DNA from: Hedera helix
Lineage: Eukaryota; Streptophyta; Magnoliopsida; Apiales; Araliaceae
Length of the DNA: 64,000 bases
Direction of reading: 5' to 3'
Assembly: GCA_947179155.2 (NCBI GenBank)
Contig: OX359266.1
Coordinates: 449,001 to 513,000 of the forward strand
The position numbers were made by a program, and so were the translations under genes. The notes under the pieces were generated by a model, which made no database searches, was not told the origin of the DNA, and saw only the letters and a list, made by a program, of their open reading frames with translations. Positions 46,902-59,100 of this stretch are shown here, piece after piece. Each line of letters begins with the position of its first letter. Within the stretch, counting starts at the first letter, position 1.

Positions 46902-49900
46902 TGTGACGACCCCAAATCCGGGTTCCATAACCTCGAGTTTGGTTCTCACTATTCAACACATTACTAACAATTAAATACATACATTGCATTTAAATATCGC
47001 GGAATAATACATATTGGTTCCCTTCAAAAGGTTACAATACCAGGGTCTATCAACCTTAACATAATAACAGTTCCTATCACAAGGAATTACAAAAGGTTTA
47101 AAAACCGTAAATACATAATTAAAGATCTAATTAGCATGCATAAGCTAACTTAAGCTCTGGCTTTTCCTTTTCCTTTATCCTTCTTTGAGCAATCAGGATT
47201 ATCTGAAAAATGGTTCATGATATAGCAAGAATGAGCAACTAGTTTGCTCAGCAAGTTTAGAACAATCATATAGATTTAATATATCATGAATGAATGGGAA
47301 AATATCATCAATGATTCAACAATAGATATAACAATTGTGAATGAAACAGGATTCAAATTTTAATAAACAGAATATTTGAATCTTAAAATGCTGAGTGGTC
47401 ACTAAGGACCCTGAACTAACTAGGGTATAATAGAGTTTCCTCTGACCCTTTGAGTTGTTTGGTTTTCAAGGGGATCAGCCTATTCAACCCGCTGTATATG
47501 CATTACATTTAGTCACTGGCGCCCAAAGTCGGTTTCCCGACACAAAATCCCCTAATTTAGGGTTGTTCAATTCTCAGACTTAATATAAGAAATCCGCACC
47601 CAACAATGGTTTGGATAAGCTTTTAAAAGTATTCAAGTTATTGAATTTAGAAACGTAATGTCTAGCTGAATTATTAGCTTAAGACATTTTTAATGCAGTT
47701 CATGAATCAAGAACTAATAAGCTTCAAATGCACTAAGTGCGATTGTATAAACAATATGGATGTGGAATAATTTTAAATAATTAAACCACTGCAAGCTTTA
47801 ACAATAAATACAAGTATGGAAACTTGTTCAACGATAATAATTGAGTAGGGTTAGAGAACTTGCCTGTTTGCTCAGCTACAATAATTGTCTAGCTTTAACT
47901 AACTTGCTTTGAAAGACCTAACATTAATAAAGTCGGTCTAATAATTAGTACGGCGTATTTGCATAACGATACGCTTAATAACGAACTTATTTACCACACA
48001 TAAGTACTAACACATAATTTACATTAGTCAAAGCAATATTATTAACCTTATAGACACTTAATCATTTTAGGTTAATAATTTAATAAGTTAGAAAATATTT
48101 TTCTTAAGTGTTGGACACTTATTAAACAACTTATTATAATTGTTTAATTAAATTCAATTTATTTTATTAACTCAATCTCTTTTTAATTACTATTTAATAT
48201 TGATTAAATAGAAATTAATTAATTAACTCTAGTTATTATAAATAATAACTAATTGTACTTACTTATTATTAAATAATAAATAATTATTAACTTAATTTTA
48301 ACCTTCTTTAATTTAATGTTAATCAACCAATAATTAACCAAGTAATTAACCTTACTTATTATTTAATTAAGGAAATTAAATAATAGTTTACTAATCTTAA
48401 TCCTCTTTAATTATTATTTAATGTCAATTAAATAATAATTAATTATTTAATTAATTTTAATTATTATTTAAGTTTAAATAATAATCAAATCATTCTTATT
48501 TATTATTTAAATTAAATAATAAATTATTACTCTAATAACTTAATTTCCATTAATCGTTATTAAATAATAATTAATTACTTAATTATCTTTATTTATTATT
48601 TAATAATATTTAAATAATAAATAATTAATTTATAAATTTTATCTCTCTTTAAATATTATTTAATAGGCATTAAATAATAATTGCTAATTTATCATCTTTA
48701 TTTATTATTAACATTTAAAATAATAAATAAATAATAAATTTATTTAACCTAACCATGGTTTAGCTAACTAGATTAATATTTAAAATATTTAAATATTAAA
48801 CTTTATGAAAAATATCCTCCCCAATATTATTTTTGTATTATTATTATTTTTGTTATAATTTTAAATTAATTTTTAAATATTTAAATTAATTAAAATTAAC
48901 CCGAATGGCATTTTCGTAATTAAGTTGAAAAACCGGACCGATGGCAGTTTCGTAAATAATTCGAAAACTGAACCGAGGGCAGAATGGTAATTTTGCCCAG
49001 AAAAACACGGAGGGGCAAACTTGTAATTTCGCCGGAAAATAACTACCGCGCATGGCGCGCGTTATAATATTTTCGGACCAAAACGGCGCCGTTTTTGGCA
49101 ATCCGGAAATGGCTTCCGCGCATAACGCGCGGAGAAATTTTCTGCCGATGCCAAACGACATCGTTTGGCTCCGCGTCGGTGGGTGAACAGTGTCTCGCGC
49201 ATTGCGCGGCCAGTGTTAAATTTTCTCTTCCAAGCAGAATGTGAACAGTGTTTCCGGCTACCCATTTTAAATAAAAATATACCTTCAATAAATCTTTAAC
49301 TCTTCAATAAAAATCCAAAAAAATTACCAATCATCTTATATTAATTTATAACCTAAAAAATTAATTTTTCATGATTTAATATCAATATTTTTTTATAAAT
49401 TTTTTTTACATCACATAAACTACCATAAATCATAACTTTTTGTGTATAACTCCATTTTAAGTGATTCAAACTTTGTTTTTCTCATGATTTAATGTTCTAT
49501 AATATTAGAACATCAAACCTAAGTTTTACAAAAATATTTTTGGTAATATATTTCAAAACTTGTTTACACACTACTAAATACATATTTTAGCATATAAAAT
49601 ATACCAAAATACAAACCAAACATATTAAACTCAAGCATGGCATAAATATTACAACTACACATTAATAATTATATTAACATGTTTATACTAACATGATGAT
49701 TTATTTAATTTAAAAACAAAACTTTGATTTAGAATAACCATTACCTTGATTTAATGGCTATCTTTCTTTTTCTTCCAAAGTAGGTGATGAATGAAGATGA
49801 CATGCACCAAGAACTCCTTCTCCTCTCTTAGTATTTTGCTCTCACTATTTTCTCACTCTCAAATGCTCTCTAGCTCTCTCTTTTGTTTGAAAATAAAAGA

Positions 49901-50817
49901 TGAGAAATGATTTTCAAAAACTACCAAAATTGTAAGTATACTTACAATGGTCATAGATATAAAATCTATATCTATCAAATTTTCATAATGAGATAGCAAG
50001 GATACTTACATAAGAAAGCTAGCCATACATAGTTGGTGAAAAGAGGCATGGTTTATGTACTTAAAAAAATAAAACAAGCAACCATTATTTAATTAAATGA
50101 AAAATCAAATAATAATAATAATAATAATAATACACTCTCTCTCCTCCTTGTATGCTTTGGTCGGCTGGTAGCTCCTTTTCCTTGTCCCAAAATTATTGAC
50201 ACATTTTCATTTTTAATAATTAATAAGTTAATTTAAGTATTTTTCAAGTGGGCCAATCATTGGGCTTAAATTTAAAATACCAATTGGGCTTCTATTAAAT
50301 TGTTTGGGCTACTAAATTGTGAAATTTTATTATTCTACACTTGGGCTACTAATTGACCCATGTTGGGCTAATTTAATAATTTATACATTAATTATTCAAT
50401 CCATGATTAAATAAATAATTAGATTGAATAAATAATTAAATATTCTAACCCATTAGTATTAAATTACTAAATGGACTAATAAATATTATTATTAATATTT
50501 CACATTATTTACATTAATTAATAATCATATTAATTAATTTATTATATTTAATTCACTCATTATATTCAATTTAATTGAATATTTAATTAATAGGAAACTT
50601 ATCAATCATTTTGATGTTAAAACTTTAAGGTTTGTTCACTAATTTAATAACATATTAGTGACCTCCTTTAATTAATTTTAACAATTAATTACATAATTAT
50701 TTAATCACATAATTAATTAATCACATAAAAAGATTTAAATAATCTCGTAAAAATAACTCGTTGGAAATTCAATTAATAATTTAATTAATAAAGATGTGGA
50801 AATTCTAGGACATTACA
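46902..50817 (-). repeat. 5' LTR of the young Tekay element
   Basis: Near-identical to 36957-40871. Visible differences include CCCC/CCAT near the left end, T/C in two places within the first 150 bp, the palindrome change at about 49160, and four or five single-base changes further on. Confidence 0.97.
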
Positions 50818-50832
50818 ATCATCGTCCCTCTA

Positions 50833-51520
50833 TCTAGACATGCACAAAAAGCCCACGGCCTAGCCCGACTTGGCTTAACACGGTCAAAGCCTAGCCTGGT
50901 CAAGGCATGACCTAGCCTGTAGGCTTTAAACAAGTTGTGATTTGAATGCAAAAGTCTGGCATGACCAAAAGCCTAGTCTTGCCCAACCTGGCTTACCCAA
51001 AAGTTTGCCTCGGTGTTTGATAAAGTGACAAGAATATTGAACTAGATACACCAAATACTTAACTGTTTTCATCTCTCTCCTAACATATTATATTATAATA
51101 TGATTGAGTTCAAATTGGGGTGATGATGATTTGCAGACAACCCCATATTATATAATTATATAGTAATTATCATTTTGGGTCATTTTCTAATTTCTATACA
51201 ACAGTACTGAAAATTATGAAGAATGGTGATTTTGATGAGCTTTTCAATGTTTGGTCATCTCGATTTGTAGTTTTGTACACATTAGTATCAAAAAATGTCT
51301 AAGATTTTAATCAAAAATTTTCACCCAATACTATATTACAATAATTAATAGTCATTAGTAGAGATAATCTAATTCTTGTTTATGACCGGCGACTTTGCGG
51401 CTCCATCGTTCTCCCTTTCTTTTTCATCCTTCCCTCTGTTTAGGCCTGGCCGGGCCCGGCCCGCAAGCCTCAAGAGAAACTAGGCCCACCCTGCCTGGCC
51501 TGTTGCGCATATGTACCACT
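50833..51520. mobile_element. Possible hAT-type non-autonomous element, degraded
   Basis: The left side (TAGACATGCACAAAAAGCCC, then AGCCCGACTTGG) and right side (GGCCTGGCCGGGCCCGGCCC ... TGTTGCGCATATGTACCA) resemble the inverted GGGCC-rich subterminal regions of plant hAT elements. The termini match only loosely and no secure target duplication was seen. Between them is AT-rich sequence without a transposase frame. Confidence 0.4.
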
Positions 51521-51854
51521 ATCTATAACGTAACGCAAGCTTCAACTTGGTTACCATACCATGCTCTCCCTAACCTTCATGGTTGGTTAGTAAATGAAAC
51601 CTTATAATAAGAATTGAGATATTTAATAATGCTAACACTATGTTTGTTTGTGAATTTCTAATGAAAAATAAAGAAGGGAATACTTTAGTTAAGATGGAAT
51701 AATAGGAAAAATAAAAAAAAATTATAAATATTAAATTGTACTGTTTGTGAATTTATAAAAGAAAAATATATAAAAGATTTACTTAAGTATATTTCTTTCG
51801 ATCCAATTCATCTACTTTTAGATGAAATCTTTTTTTTTTCTTCATATTTTAAAA

Positions 51855-52740
51855 AACTCGCGCATTGCGCGGTTGCTGCACTCTTTCCTTGTCCGCGCAT
51901 GGTGTGACCAACCTACCTTTTGAACCTATCCTAAACACAACCGACGCCATGTCATCGTTAACCTGTTGAACCATAGCCATGCATTGCCACTTAATTATGA
52001 AACTGCCCCTAACTGCTCATTATGCACAATTTTGCTGCCAAGGATTATTTTACCTACAAAATAAAGATAAAAATAAATTTTAAAAATGCATAAAATTACC
52101 TAAAATACTAAAACTCACATATAATTAAGTCTAAAAATATCTAATAGATATAAAATTTAATTATCAAATACCTCCACACTTAAATCTTTGCTTGTCCTCA
52201 AGCAAAATAAGAATAAAAATTATAAATATAAAACTAATAACTAAACTACATATTTACCTGAGTAATGAATCAATATGAATTTCAACATTGACCTCAAAAT
52301 TTTTTTAAATAATAACTTAAAGAAAATTTCAAAATCATACCACTTGAATTTCAAAAGCTTAGGTCCATTTGATAATAGTTTTTGTTTCCAAATTCTTTTG
52401 AATTCGGTACAAAAAAAAAGATGTTTAACGGTAATTGTTTATATTTTTAAAAAGTGAAAACACACACACACACTCTAATAGTAGAAAAGTGAAAATACAA
52501 AAAAGAAAAGAATTTAGCAAAAAAAAAGGTACAAAAAAAATTATGAATTTAATTTTGACAACTCAAGTAGTTGTTCTAATTACAATGACAACAAACTTTT
52601 AAATAAATATAATAAAATTAGCAATTAAATATAATTATGGCATGATGTTGATTTCCATTAATGAAAGCAAATAAAAGCAAACATATTTAAAACCAAGAAC
52701 AAAAAATTGAAACATGAAAGTAGAAGGGTTACCCCAAAAG
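51855..52740 (-). mobile_element. Truncated 3' LTR and PPT region of a Tat/Athila-type element
   Basis: 51855-52166 matches, on the minus strand, the start of the LTR family found at 2443 and 57102 (TGATAATTAAATTTTATATC start, then CGCGCATTGCGCGG). Immediately right is the internal edge: on the minus strand TTTGCTTGAGGACAAGCAAA then AAGTGTGGAGG, the characteristic PPT region of Tat/Athila/Ogre elements. Sequence to about 52740 may be remaining 3' internal DNA. The rest of the element is gone. It ties the solo LTR family to its lineage. Confidence 0.7.
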
Positions 52741-52929
52741 AACCTTAAATTTTGGATCTACACTATTTTTCGTACTTTTTAAAGTCGCAAACACTGTGAT
52801 AGGAAAGGGGTGAAAAGAAGAGAGGAAAAAGTAGGTGAAAAGGACAGTCCACCTCAACTCAACTTCCAGCTGCGTAACAAATTAAACAAAATCTCCTCCT
52901 CATTATTCGTCCAGATTCTCGCGCCTATT

Positions 52930-53196
52930 TCGATGTAGCCGTTTGTTAAACATATATATTAAATAGATTTAGTCGGTCCAGATATATGTAATCACCGCCT
53001 CTTCCCACCGTGATCTATTTATTGTTTGATTTACGTCTCTCTATATACATATGTATACAATGATATACATATGTATAAAATGAAACATCCATAAAGTTGT
53101 TATTATTATAGTGTATTAGTGTTGAGAGAGCAAAGTAAGAGGTTTGAATTGAGGGTTCAAGGAATTTAATAAATAAGAGTTGTGGAGTTGTTGTTA
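52930..53196 (+). promoter_or_regulatory. Promoter and 5' leader region of ARA1
   Basis: Twin copies of the palindrome TATACATATGTATA lie at about 53045-53080, offering TATA-type sites. The leader would run from around 53090 to the ATG at 53197. Position-based inference. Confidence 0.4.
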
Positions 53197-56100
53197 ATGG
53201 AGAATTGTGAAAATCAGAGGCCGGAGGAATCGCCGGAGAAACATTTAGTCTTCGCTTACTATGTCACTGGTCATGGATTTGGCCACGCTACTCGGGTGGT
53301 CGAGGTAATTTCTACACCCTTCGCTGTGTTTTCTATCAATTAGAAAATCACAAGAAATTTTTAAATATTTGGATCTCAAAATAATAAAAATTCAAATTGT
53401 ATTACTTATTAATAATATCTGTTGGTCTCCTCAAGCATAATACTATAGTAGAATTTTAAAGAATTGGACAACTAATAATACACCACTAGAATATTAGACT
53501 TCTGTCCAATCCTAATTATATTATTAGTAGATTTCTTATCTTTTGATTTGTTGAACCATTCTCTAGCTTTTAGACTGAAATTCTCAAATTCTGTAATATG
53601 TGGGATTTGGGAAACTCCTGAATTTAGGAATCTTGATTCAAAACATAAGAATGGCACTGAATTTTACCTATCAAAGAAAAAAAAAACCATTGATCTTAAA
53701 ACCTGGGATTTATAATCCGTCCTATCATTTAAATCCTGCGAAAATACCTGAAAGGATCAAGATAGAAATAACCTGATGTGCGTGGTTGGTGGGTGTTGCA
53801 TGCATATGGTGTTTTTTTTGGTGTCTACCCTACGGGCAGTGGTTGCTGGTTGCCCTTTTGGTAGGTTATTCTGAAACTCATGGCTTCTTTTATCATGCTT
53901 TAACACACAAAAAGTGTGTGATACTTACATATACATAAATATAAAGAAATACATGCGTGAGAACATATCTATTTAAACATGCCCAAACCACCACTGTTGA
54001 GGAGTAAACCTTACAAGAACAAAATCACAATTTCTGATGTTGCAGTTGTGTAGTGCTTTATGTAGTGTGCGGTATGTTGACATCCAAACTGAGTACAAAT
54101 TTATAATTTGCTGACGGTGCTATCTTTTTCATATTAGTTCTTTGGATTATTCTATTCTTGAGATGTTTATGGTTGAGAGGTTGTGATGGCAGGTTGTTCG
54201 TAATCTCATTCTCGCTGGTCACGATGTTCATGTGGTTACTGGTGCCCCTGAATATGTTTTTACATCTGAAATACAGTCACCTAGACTTGTAATTAGAAAG
54301 GTCAGTTGTCTAAAAATTGGCAATGAAGAATTATTTTCTGTAGCACTGTAATTATAATAATAGAACCATCTGTCTATTCTTTCTTCTTCCACTCAAATTA
54401 ACATTCATAATTATTGAACTGAACCACTTAGAGGGTGTTTATTTGATCAGAAAGCAATAATATCGATGTGAAGGAATATAATTGATAATTGAAAGACTTC
54501 CTATTTGAAACTGAGTGCATTGTTGCACATCGGAACCATTTGTAGTGTTACATGAAATAGAATCATTTTCGCTTCTATTTATACACTTTGAAGTTTGGTT
54601 TGTGAACTTCCATCTTATCTACTGATATTACTCTATAGAGTGGATTTTTTCCATTAAAAACAAGTAAAACTATAACTTATCAAAGTTTTGCAAATAATGT
54701 ATTTGATTTCTTAGTATAAAATATGTATGTGAGTAGTGGTGTTCATATGGCTAGCATGAACGTATGTTTGCGTGGTAGCATAGGTGCTATTGGACTGTGG
54801 AGCTGTTCAAGCAGACGCTTTGACTGTTGATCGTCTTGCTTCATTGGAAAAGGTAATGCATAACTATTTTGTGAATTCTTGAAGTCAAAGGTTCTGTTGC
54901 CTGGAATGGCAAACGTTTCCTTGATAACAATTACTGCTAAAGTTTTTCTGGATTGAATGATAAAGATCTTTGAGACGTCTATTTATTATAATATTTTGCT
55001 TACTTCCTTTTGGTCACAGTTCTCTATCATTCCTTATGGACTTGTTGATTGACTTTCATTTCATGTTTTATTTTTTATTTTATTTTAAATGTAGTATTCC
55101 CAGATGGCTGTGGTACCCAGGGAATCTATTTTGGCAACAGAAGTTGAGTGGCTGAAATCTATTAAAGCTAACTTAGTGGTATTGAAATGCTCCCAGCTAC
55201 ATTTCTTCTTCATTTCAATTTATGATATGAAATAGTAACACATAGATTGTAGTTAGTATTAAAATATTTGTCATTTACTGATATTGAAGGATTTTATTTC
55301 ACCTCTGATGGGGGCACATATACATAGTTGTCACGGCGCCACGGCTAGACAAGGCGATAGTTGACTGCCAGGACGCCTAGCCTGCCTAGGCAACAAGGCT
55401 CCCACCATGGCGTCCGTATGGCGACAAGTTGTTAACAATGTGTAATTTACACATTATTTATTTTATTTAAAAAAAGTATATTGGACAATAAAATCTTATA
55501 TACATTAAAGCTCAAAACATAATAACTAACACTATGGAATACACTTAAAAACACAATTATATAAATACTTCACAACCAAAATTCAAAATTAAAATACTAG
55601 AGTCCTAGACATTAAAAACTAGTAGAACAAGTCAACAAAAACTACGTAAAAAATAAAGAATCAACCAAATCTAATATATTACAAGTCTAATAAGTAATAA
55701 AATTACAACACATAGCAAATTCAAGGGTTATGATGATGAGTCACGGGTAAAAAATGACTTAATCACTTAACTTGTTACTAAAGCGTAAGTCTTGACAGCT
55801 CAGTGTCAAAGGCGTCACCTTGTCATTCTCTAGCGCCAAGACGCCTAGTTGTCACCTAGGCAACGCCATGAGAACTATGCACATATTTTATTGATGATAA
55901 CAAAATACGTTCCACTTAATAGGACAACCATTACTGATATTGTTGTTGAATGGATATAGGTTTCAGATGTAGTTCCTGTTGCATGTCGAGTGGCGGCCGA
56001 TGCTGGAATTCATGCTGTTTGTGTCACAAACTTCAGGTATGGTGGTAACTGGTGTGCTTAGGACTCAATGCGTAGTTGTAGGATTTTAGCGTTTCAATTA

Positions 56101-59100
56101 AGAGAGGTTCCCTGCTCATATCTAAAAGGGTATTCCAATCAGAGACGCTGCTTAATTCATTGAAATGTATTGACAATACGTCTTAATAGAACCAAATAAC
56201 ACTTAGAATTGATAATCAAGAATGATTGTGTGGTGCTGTTTATTTGGGTATCAATGGAATCCAAAGTTAGGGCCACAAAGATAAGATGGATTATAGTGTT
56301 ATTTTGCTGCCTTCTGTAAGGATGTTTTCCAACGCAAAAGGTTGGTTAGTTCCACTCAAGGTATGATAGAGATGCTGTTAGATGACATTTTGACAATGCC
56401 ATTTTTGGTTCATTCTATACTTCCTTTTCAGGTATGTTTCCATGTTGCTCAAGATTTTCGCTTTTATATATTCTCCAAATATCTGTTTGTTTTATGTTGT
56501 TGGGTACAAACATGGATTGACTTACACCCTAAGAGGTATTGTTAGGTTTTTGTTATGCACTTTTAAAATATGTATCATAAATTTGCTTACACTTTACAGT
56601 TTTTTCTTTTAATTGTTTTCAAGTTTTGGCCTTTACTATGTTGCATCGAGTGGAAACTTTATGATGTGTGAGTTGGAATAAGTTGTATCTTTCTTAAATC
56701 TGTTCTTCCTTTTCTTTTGAACTATTGCAGTTGGGATTTCATATATTCAGAGTATGTAATGGCTGCTGGATATTTCAAACGGTCAATTATTTGGCAGGTA
56801 AACGTCTAATCTTTATGCAATTGCATAGCCCAGACCCTAAGAATCTCAAATTGGCTATTTTTTTTGCATGGAACTATTGCATTCATGAAGTTTAAAATTA
56901 CCTATATTTTGACTGGAAATAAAAAACCCGAGTTTGTCCATTTCAATTATTTGCAATTTCTGCGAGGATATCTGCTCGAAAGGAAGCACCAGCTATTATT
57001 AAAATTCACCTTTTAGCCATTACTACGTTAGAATCATCTGTTTCCTGAAAGATTTTCAACTTATTAAGATCTCATTTATGCCTTTACCACCATTCAAAAT
57101 TTGGTCTGCTGTCGCAGGCACCCAAAAATAAAATCTTACTTTGAAAAAATATTAATGTAGTAGTGCAAGTAAGAGTCGATCCCACAGAGAATGATTAATT
57201 TAATTTTATGTTTTGTAAATCAAAATTGGAGGGTATAATTTGATTCAAGAATAACTCAATTCATATTTTGAACATTTACCATAGGAATAACTATTCGCAG
57301 GTGGTATAATTTTCCTCCTCTCTCCTTAATTATAGTTAAGTAAAACCACTTGGTCTAAATACCATTACTACTAAACAACTTCCAGCACTCGCTAAAGATT
57401 TAATTTAATAGCAGTTTTAAGAATTAGAGAAATCGTTGAATTAAACAACACAAGCCACTTGTTTGCATTTAATTTACATGAATATTCTTCATAAGATAAA
57501 ATAATCTTTTGATCTGCAAAACAATTATTAAACTTAGTTGCTTCACAAATAGCAGTAGATTAATATGAATAATAAACTAGTAGCGCTTCTAGCAATTAAA
57601 CAAATCAATCATAAAATTAAGCATAGAAGAAAATCCAATACTCAAAATATAAACTGAATAATTAAAATAAATTAGATCTCACAGTGTATTAATCTTGATG
57701 GCTTAAATCACTTAAGCCAAGAAAAATAGTTTAGCCACACATAGCCATAAAAAACACAAAAGAATAATAGAGAGAATTTTTTTAGTAAAAGTTGTATATC
57801 AATTGTATCTCAAGCCACCTATTTATAGGCTACATAATTCTCTTAACCCTAATAGGAATTATAATTTTCAAACCCTAATAGGATTTAAAATATAAAATAA
57901 TAAAATATAAAATTTATATTTATTTTTCCAATTTCAAGTTTGCTAAGGACTTGTTTAATTCCATCCTTTAATTTATTGCAACCGAGACCCACACGGAAAT
58001 TGAAAGCTACTCATGCTGCTGATTTGATGATGGAATAGGAGGGGGACCCGCATGTGAAGAATGGAATTGCCCAGCCACGCGCGCGTTTTCTTTCTTTTCA
58101 GCCACTACCGCACATTGCGCACTTGACTTTTAATCTTCCACAGTCGACCGCGCCTGGTCCAACTACTTCTTCTCAAGCTCGGAACGACGTTGTGCTGATG
58201 CTGCTTCTGATTGATTAGCGCGCATGGCCCGACCATTCTAGCTTTCAGATTTTTACAATTATGCCCCTGCACTTGATTTTGATACAAAATAATATAAACA
58301 TAATAAAAATAATATAAAATTACTACAAATAATTAAAATGCATAAAATTAAATAAATTACCCAAAACATTAAAAATACTTAAAAACTCACAAATAATTAA
58401 GTCTAAAAATACCTAATAAATAGATATAAAATCTATTTATCAGTAATATTATAGCATCATTCACTTCACAACTAAGCATGAGAGTGCTGGATGATAATAT
58501 CCTGTCTTCCTCTTTATAGGTTTATTGCCACTTGTAGTAACCTATTCTTTATTACGTTGTATTCTTATCATTCAAGTTTGTATGTTATTTTGTAAATTTA
58601 AACTATTAGAGATTGAGCCTTTATGTGTAAATATTATCTTTTATATTCCCCCTCGTGTTCACTATGAATCATAATGCACACACCAATCAGAGTGCAGCAC
58701 TAAAGAACCTTATTGGAGAACCAAATGTAAGTGTTAAGGCTTGAACCCACTCATTGCCAATTAGTTTAAGTTGGATGCTTCAACAAACTTTTAAATGTGA
58801 GAATATCATTATATATTAGGTTCTTTCATTACTTTCTCAATTTTCTTTAGCACATATTCGTATGGACTTGAGCTGCAACTTTATTTCACCTATATTTGTT
58901 TAAAGTAATTAAAGATTGCTAATTATAATTGTACATGTGATGATTGACATTTGACCTCTTTTTTTCATTTGTTCTTGAATTTTTTAGATAGCCGAGGATT
59001 ATTCTCATTGTGAATTTCTAATTCGTCTTCCAGGATACTGCCCAAGTATGTTGGTTATTATTTTGAATCTACTATATGATCTTGTACCACATTCCACTGT

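Larger units (their letters stand above)
36957..50817 (-). mobile_element. Young complete Tekay-type chromovirus (Ty3/gypsy), 13.86 kb
   Basis: LTRs of 3915 and 3916 bp (36957-40871 and 46902-50817) flank the internal part. Perfect target duplications ATCAT lie at 36952-36956 and 50818-50822. In element orientation: 5' LTR, PBS for initiator-Met tRNA, an extra ORF, a gag-pol frame, PPT, 3' LTR. The LTRs differ at only about nine positions by eye, so insertion is very recent. The C-terminal chromodomain-like end of integrase and overall pol sequence fit the Tekay (Del) clade. One in-frame stop in pol and a frameshift in the extra ORF suggest this copy is not autonomous, though its LTRs and priming sites are intact. 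Confidence 0.95.
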
